From: Prevotellaceae bacterium
GTDB lineage: Bacteria; Bacteroidota; Bacteroidia; Bacteroidales; UBA932
Assembly: GCA_031259935.1 (NCBI GenBank)
Contig: JAIRKV010000278.1
Location: 1-8,459 of the forward strand
Direction: 5' to 3'
DNA: 8,459 bases
Below the pieces are notes generated by a model that was not told the DNA's origin, did not search any database, and saw nothing but the letters and a program-made list of their open reading frames with translations. Position numbers and translations under genes: made by a program. Each line of letters starts with the position of its first letter. The first letter of the stretch is position 1. Shown one piece after another: positions 6,246-8,459 of the stretch.

Positions 6246-8150
6246 TTGAAACTGTTTCAAAAAATATTATTCGAACATTGGGGATATTCTCAATTTCGTC
6301 CGTTACAGGAAGAAATCATTACGTCGGTTTATAACGGAAACGATACTCTTGCGCTTATGCCAACAGGAGGCGGAAAATCAATTACATTTCAGGTTCCGGC
6401 GCTTGCAAAAGAAGGAATATGCATAGTAATTACTCCGTTGATTGCCTTGATGAAAGATCAGGTCGAAAACCTCAAAAACCGTAATATTCCTGCTCTTGCC
6501 GTACATTCGGGAATGAATGCTCGCGAAATTGCCATAACTTTGGATAATGCACTGTTCGGCAATTACAAATTTTTATATCTCTCGCCCGAACGCCTCACTG
6601 CAAAAAAAATTCATAACTGTATCGAACGCATGAACGTAAATCTCATTGCCATTGATGAATCGCATTGTATTTCGCAATGGGGTTATGATTTTCGCCCGCC
6701 GTATTTGCGAATAGCCGAAATTCGAGACATATTGGCTGATATTCCTGTTTTGGCGCTCACAGCCACGGCAACGCCCGAAGTTATTGATGATATTATGGAA
6801 AAATTACGTTTCAGAAAAAAAAATGTACTTCAAAAAAGTTTTGAACGAAAAAACTTATCTTATATTGTCCGTAATATAGAAGATAAACAGCAGTATTTGA
6901 AAAAAATTATCGAAACTGCGCGCGGTTCGGGAATAGTGTATGTACGTAATCGAAAAAAAACAAAAGAAATATCAGCATTTTTGAAGTCGACAGGAATCAG
7001 TGCCGATTATTATCACGCAGGACTTTCGCCTGAAATCCGTTCGTATAAGCAGGATTTGTGGAAATCGGGCAAAATACAAATTATCGTTGCAACCAACGCA
7101 TTCGGCATGGGAATCGACAAACCTGATGTCAGGTCTGTCGTTCATTTGGATTTACCCGATTCGCCGGAAGCATACTTTCAGGAAGCAGGAAGAGCAGGAA
7201 GAGATGAGAAAAAATCTTATGCCGTATTGCTTTACAACAACAGCGATAAAGTTAAATTTGAACAGCAATTTAAAATAACTTTTCCGCCTATCGAAACCAT
7301 AAAAGAAGTATATCAGTCGATATGCTCATATCTTGGCGTAGCCTACGGCGAAGGTAAAGGAATGGTATTTGATTTCAATTTAATGGATTTTTCAATTCAT
7401 GCAAAAATATATTCACTGACGGTATTAAACTCATTAAAAATACTTGAACACGAAAATTATTTACAGATTACCGATGAATTGAATTCTCCATCACGCGTGA
7501 TGTTTATCGTCAATCGAGACGATTTGTATAAAATTCAAGTCGAAAACAAAGATTTGGACTCATTCATAAAACTGCTTTTACGAGCCTATACCGGACTGTT
7601 TTCGGATTTCACTAATATCGACGAAACATATCTCGCAAAATTCGGAAACACAACCGAAGATGTAATAAAACAATACCTTATCCTGTTGAGCAAAAAACAT
7701 TTGATTTCGTATATTCCGAAACGGCGCACACCATTACTTATACTAAACGAAAACAGATTAGAAGAAGCAAACGTAAGAATCACGCCCGAAAATTATAAAT
7801 TTCTAAAACAGCGCTATAAAAACAGAATGGATGCAATGATAAATTATGCATCGTCTGCAACTAAATGCCGAAGCCAGATTTTACTTTCGTATTTTGGCGA
7901 AAAAAACACATACCGTTGCGGACAGTGCGACGTATGTAAAACCCGCAACGAACTTGATATCAGCGCTTACGATTTTGACAGAATTGTAGAAGAACTGAAA
8001 AAACGAATCACAAACAATGAAACCAAATTGTCTGATATTGTCGATAATATTAATATCTCATCCGAAAAAATCATAAAAGTTGTACGATGGCTTTTGGATA
8101 ACGGCAAAATAACCGAAACAAAAAACGGAATGTTGATTCGAGAAAAATAA
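6246..8150 (+). CDS. recQ: ATP-dependent DNA helicase RecQ
   Basis: This 634-residue superfamily 2 3'-5' DNA helicase acts in recombination and replication-fork repair. Motifs in order: motif 0 WGYSQFRPLQEE (12-23), Walker A PTGGGKS (39-45), Ia TPLIALMKDQ (63-72), II DESHCISQWGYDFRP (137-151, including the RecQ aromatic loop), III LTATAT (171-176), IV around 228-260, V IVATNAFGMGIDKPD (280-294), VI QEAGRAGRD (312-320). The zinc site has Cys541, 558, 561 and 564, the canonical 17-3-3 spacing, but lies about 165 residues further from the helicase core than in E. coli RecQ because of a large insert (about 347-525). A winged-helix-like tail spans about 571-634 and no HRDC domain follows. The start is probably the TTG at 6246: the frame has a stop at 6201-6203, no ATG lies between, and the first internal ATG would delete motif 0. 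The gene may be read through from pepD. Confidence 0.95.
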   Translation: MKLFQKILFEHWGYSQFRPLQEEIITSVYNGNDTLALMPTGGGKSITFQVPALAKEGICIVITPLIALMKDQVENLKNRNIPALAVHSGMNAREIAITLDNALFGNYKFLYLSPERLTAKKIHNCIERMNVNLIAIDESHCISQWGYDFRPPYLRIAEIRDILADIPVLALTATATPEVIDDIMEKLRFRKKNVLQKSFERKNLSYIVRNIEDKQQYLKKIIETARGSGIVYVRNRKKTKEISAFLKSTGISADYYHAGLSPEIRSYKQDLWKSGKIQIIVATNAFGMGIDKPDVRSVVHLDLPDSPEAYFQEAGRAGRDEKKSYAVLLYNNSDKVKFEQQFKITFPPIETIKEVYQSICSYLGVAYGEGKGMVFDFNLMDFSIHAKIYSLTVLNSLKILEHENYLQITDELNSPSRVMFIVNRDDLYKIQVENKDLDSFIKLLLRAYTGLFSDFTNIDETYLAKFGNTTEDVIKQYLILLSKKHLISYIPKRRTPLLILNENRLEEANVRITPENYKFLKQRYKNRMDAMINYASSATKCRSQILLSYFGEKNTYRCGQCDVCKTRNELDISAYDFDRIVEELKKRITNNETKLSDIVDNINISSEKIIKVVRWLLDNGKITETKNGMLIREK

Positions 8151-8205
8151 ATATACTTATAAATGAATAAGTTAAGGATAATAAAGAAAAAAGATTTAAA
8201 AAAAA

Positions 8206-8236
8206 TTTGGTAATTTAAAAAAAGGTATTACCTTTG
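8206..8236 (+). promoter_or_regulatory. strong rRNA-operon-type promoter
   Basis: TTTG at 8206-8209 (-33 box) and TACCTTTG at 8229-8236 (-7 box, TAnnTTTG) are separated by 19 bases, an exact match to the Bacteroidota housekeeping promoter layout. The A/T-rich tract just upstream (about 8181-8205) resembles an UP element, as expected for a highly expressed stable-RNA promoter. Transcription would start near 8243. The sequence downstream looks like a 16S leader rather than a coding region, which supports an rRNA promoter. Confidence 0.8.
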
Positions 8237-8242
8237 CAGCCC

Positions 8243-8459
8243 TTTTTGAGACGAAAATCGGCGGTCGCCATTATTTTATAGATAATAACGTTATAAAAAA
8301 CGGTTGATTAACGAATCAGGATTAAGAGAGGGAAAAAATAAAAAAAGGTCTTTGAAAAATATGTAACAAAGAAAACTTGAAGCATCAAGAAACGAGTAAA
8401 GCGTCAAAATCCTTAAAAAAGAGGAAAGAAGAGAGACAGTTGGGACAGACGACAATATA
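8243..8459 (+). ncRNA. 5' leader of an rRNA operon (partial, runs off the window)
   Basis: No reading frame of note occurs between the promoter and the window end. The stretch GGTCTTTGAAAAATATG from 8347, then AACAAAGAA, resembles the boxA-like leader segment upstream of 16S rRNA in Bacteroidota. The ending GGGACAGACGACAATATA is the kind of sequence that directly precedes the 16S 5' end. Short perfect hairpins are visible: TGATT-AACG-AATCA (8305-8318), TCTTTG/CAAAGA with a 12-base loop (8349-8372), and CTTGA-AGCA-TCAAG (8376-8389). They may help antitermination or processing of the precursor. The 16S gene itself is not in the window, so the assignment rests on promoter type and resemblance. 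The exact transcription start is estimated. Confidence 0.7.
8347..8372 (+). promoter_or_regulatory. boxA-like antitermination element in the rRNA leader
   Basis: GGTCTTTGA at 8347-8355 resembles the boxA core (TGCTCTTTA in E. coli), which recruits NusB/NusE to make rRNA transcription resist termination. Here the TCTTTG core can also pair with CAAAGA at 8367-8372, so the element may alternate between a hairpin and a protein-bound form. The resemblance is by eye and the boxA consensus in this phylum is not firmly set, so this is tentative. Confidence 0.4.

Noticed and set aside
7000..7278. Plus-strand 92-codon frame inside recQ
   Set aside because: It overlaps RecQ motifs V and VI, which are clearly coding in the other frame.
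8155..8172. ACTTAT-AAATGA-ATAAGT hairpin after recQ, considered as a terminator
   Set aside because: The 6-bp stem has only one G-C pair and is not followed by a T run.
8260..8269. GGCG-GT-CGCC in the rRNA leader
   Set aside because: A two-base loop is too tight for a stable hairpin, and the string is not a true palindrome across its centre.

Overview
The window (8,459 bp, AT-rich) looks like a chromosomal segment from the phylum Bacteroidota, probably Bacteroidales. Three things suggest this. Promoter-like TAnnTTTG (-7) boxes sit before several transcription units, and starts generally lack a strong Shine-Dalgarno. The secreted DUF3857/transglutaminase-like proteins and the RecQ with a large insert before its zinc motif are both typical of that phylum as I know it. 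The right end has the form of a Bacteroidota rRNA operon promoter and leader. No phage, CRISPR, tRNA or insertion-sequence gene was seen.

Layout, left to right. Bases 1-129 hold an open frame without a start, possibly the C-terminus of an upstream gene. Bases 163-317 hold a small non-coding element with inverted-repeat ends of the type CGTCATTGCGAAC...GTTCGCAATGACG. An AT-rich stretch with a good -7 box follows. Next come three tightly packed co-directional genes that look like an operon: two exported DUF3857/transglutaminase-like proteins (470-2416 and 2429-4312) and an 80-residue three-helix membrane protein (4334-4576). A 166-bp gap carries a clear -7 box overlapped by an 8-bp inverted repeat, and leads to an M20-family Xaa-His dipeptidase, pepD (4743-6185). 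Sixty bases later recQ begins, probably at TTG (6246-8150). After recQ there is a strong rRNA-type promoter (8206-8236) and a leader of at least about 215 nt with short hairpins and a boxA-like stretch. It runs off the window, presumably just before 16S rRNA.

How the genes fit together. The first three genes probably form one envelope-directed unit. The two transglutaminase-like proteins are paralogues that differ at the active site: the second keeps the Cys and His, while the first has Ser and Thr at those positions and may be a pseudoenzyme. Their substrate cannot be read from the sequence. pepD (peptide salvage) and recQ (DNA repair) are ordinary housekeeping genes and may share a transcript.

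I do not see a clearly new multi-gene system. The best candidates for a second look are the active/inactive transglutaminase pair with its small membrane protein, the inverted repeat over the pepD promoter, the RecQ insert, and the 163-317 repeat element.
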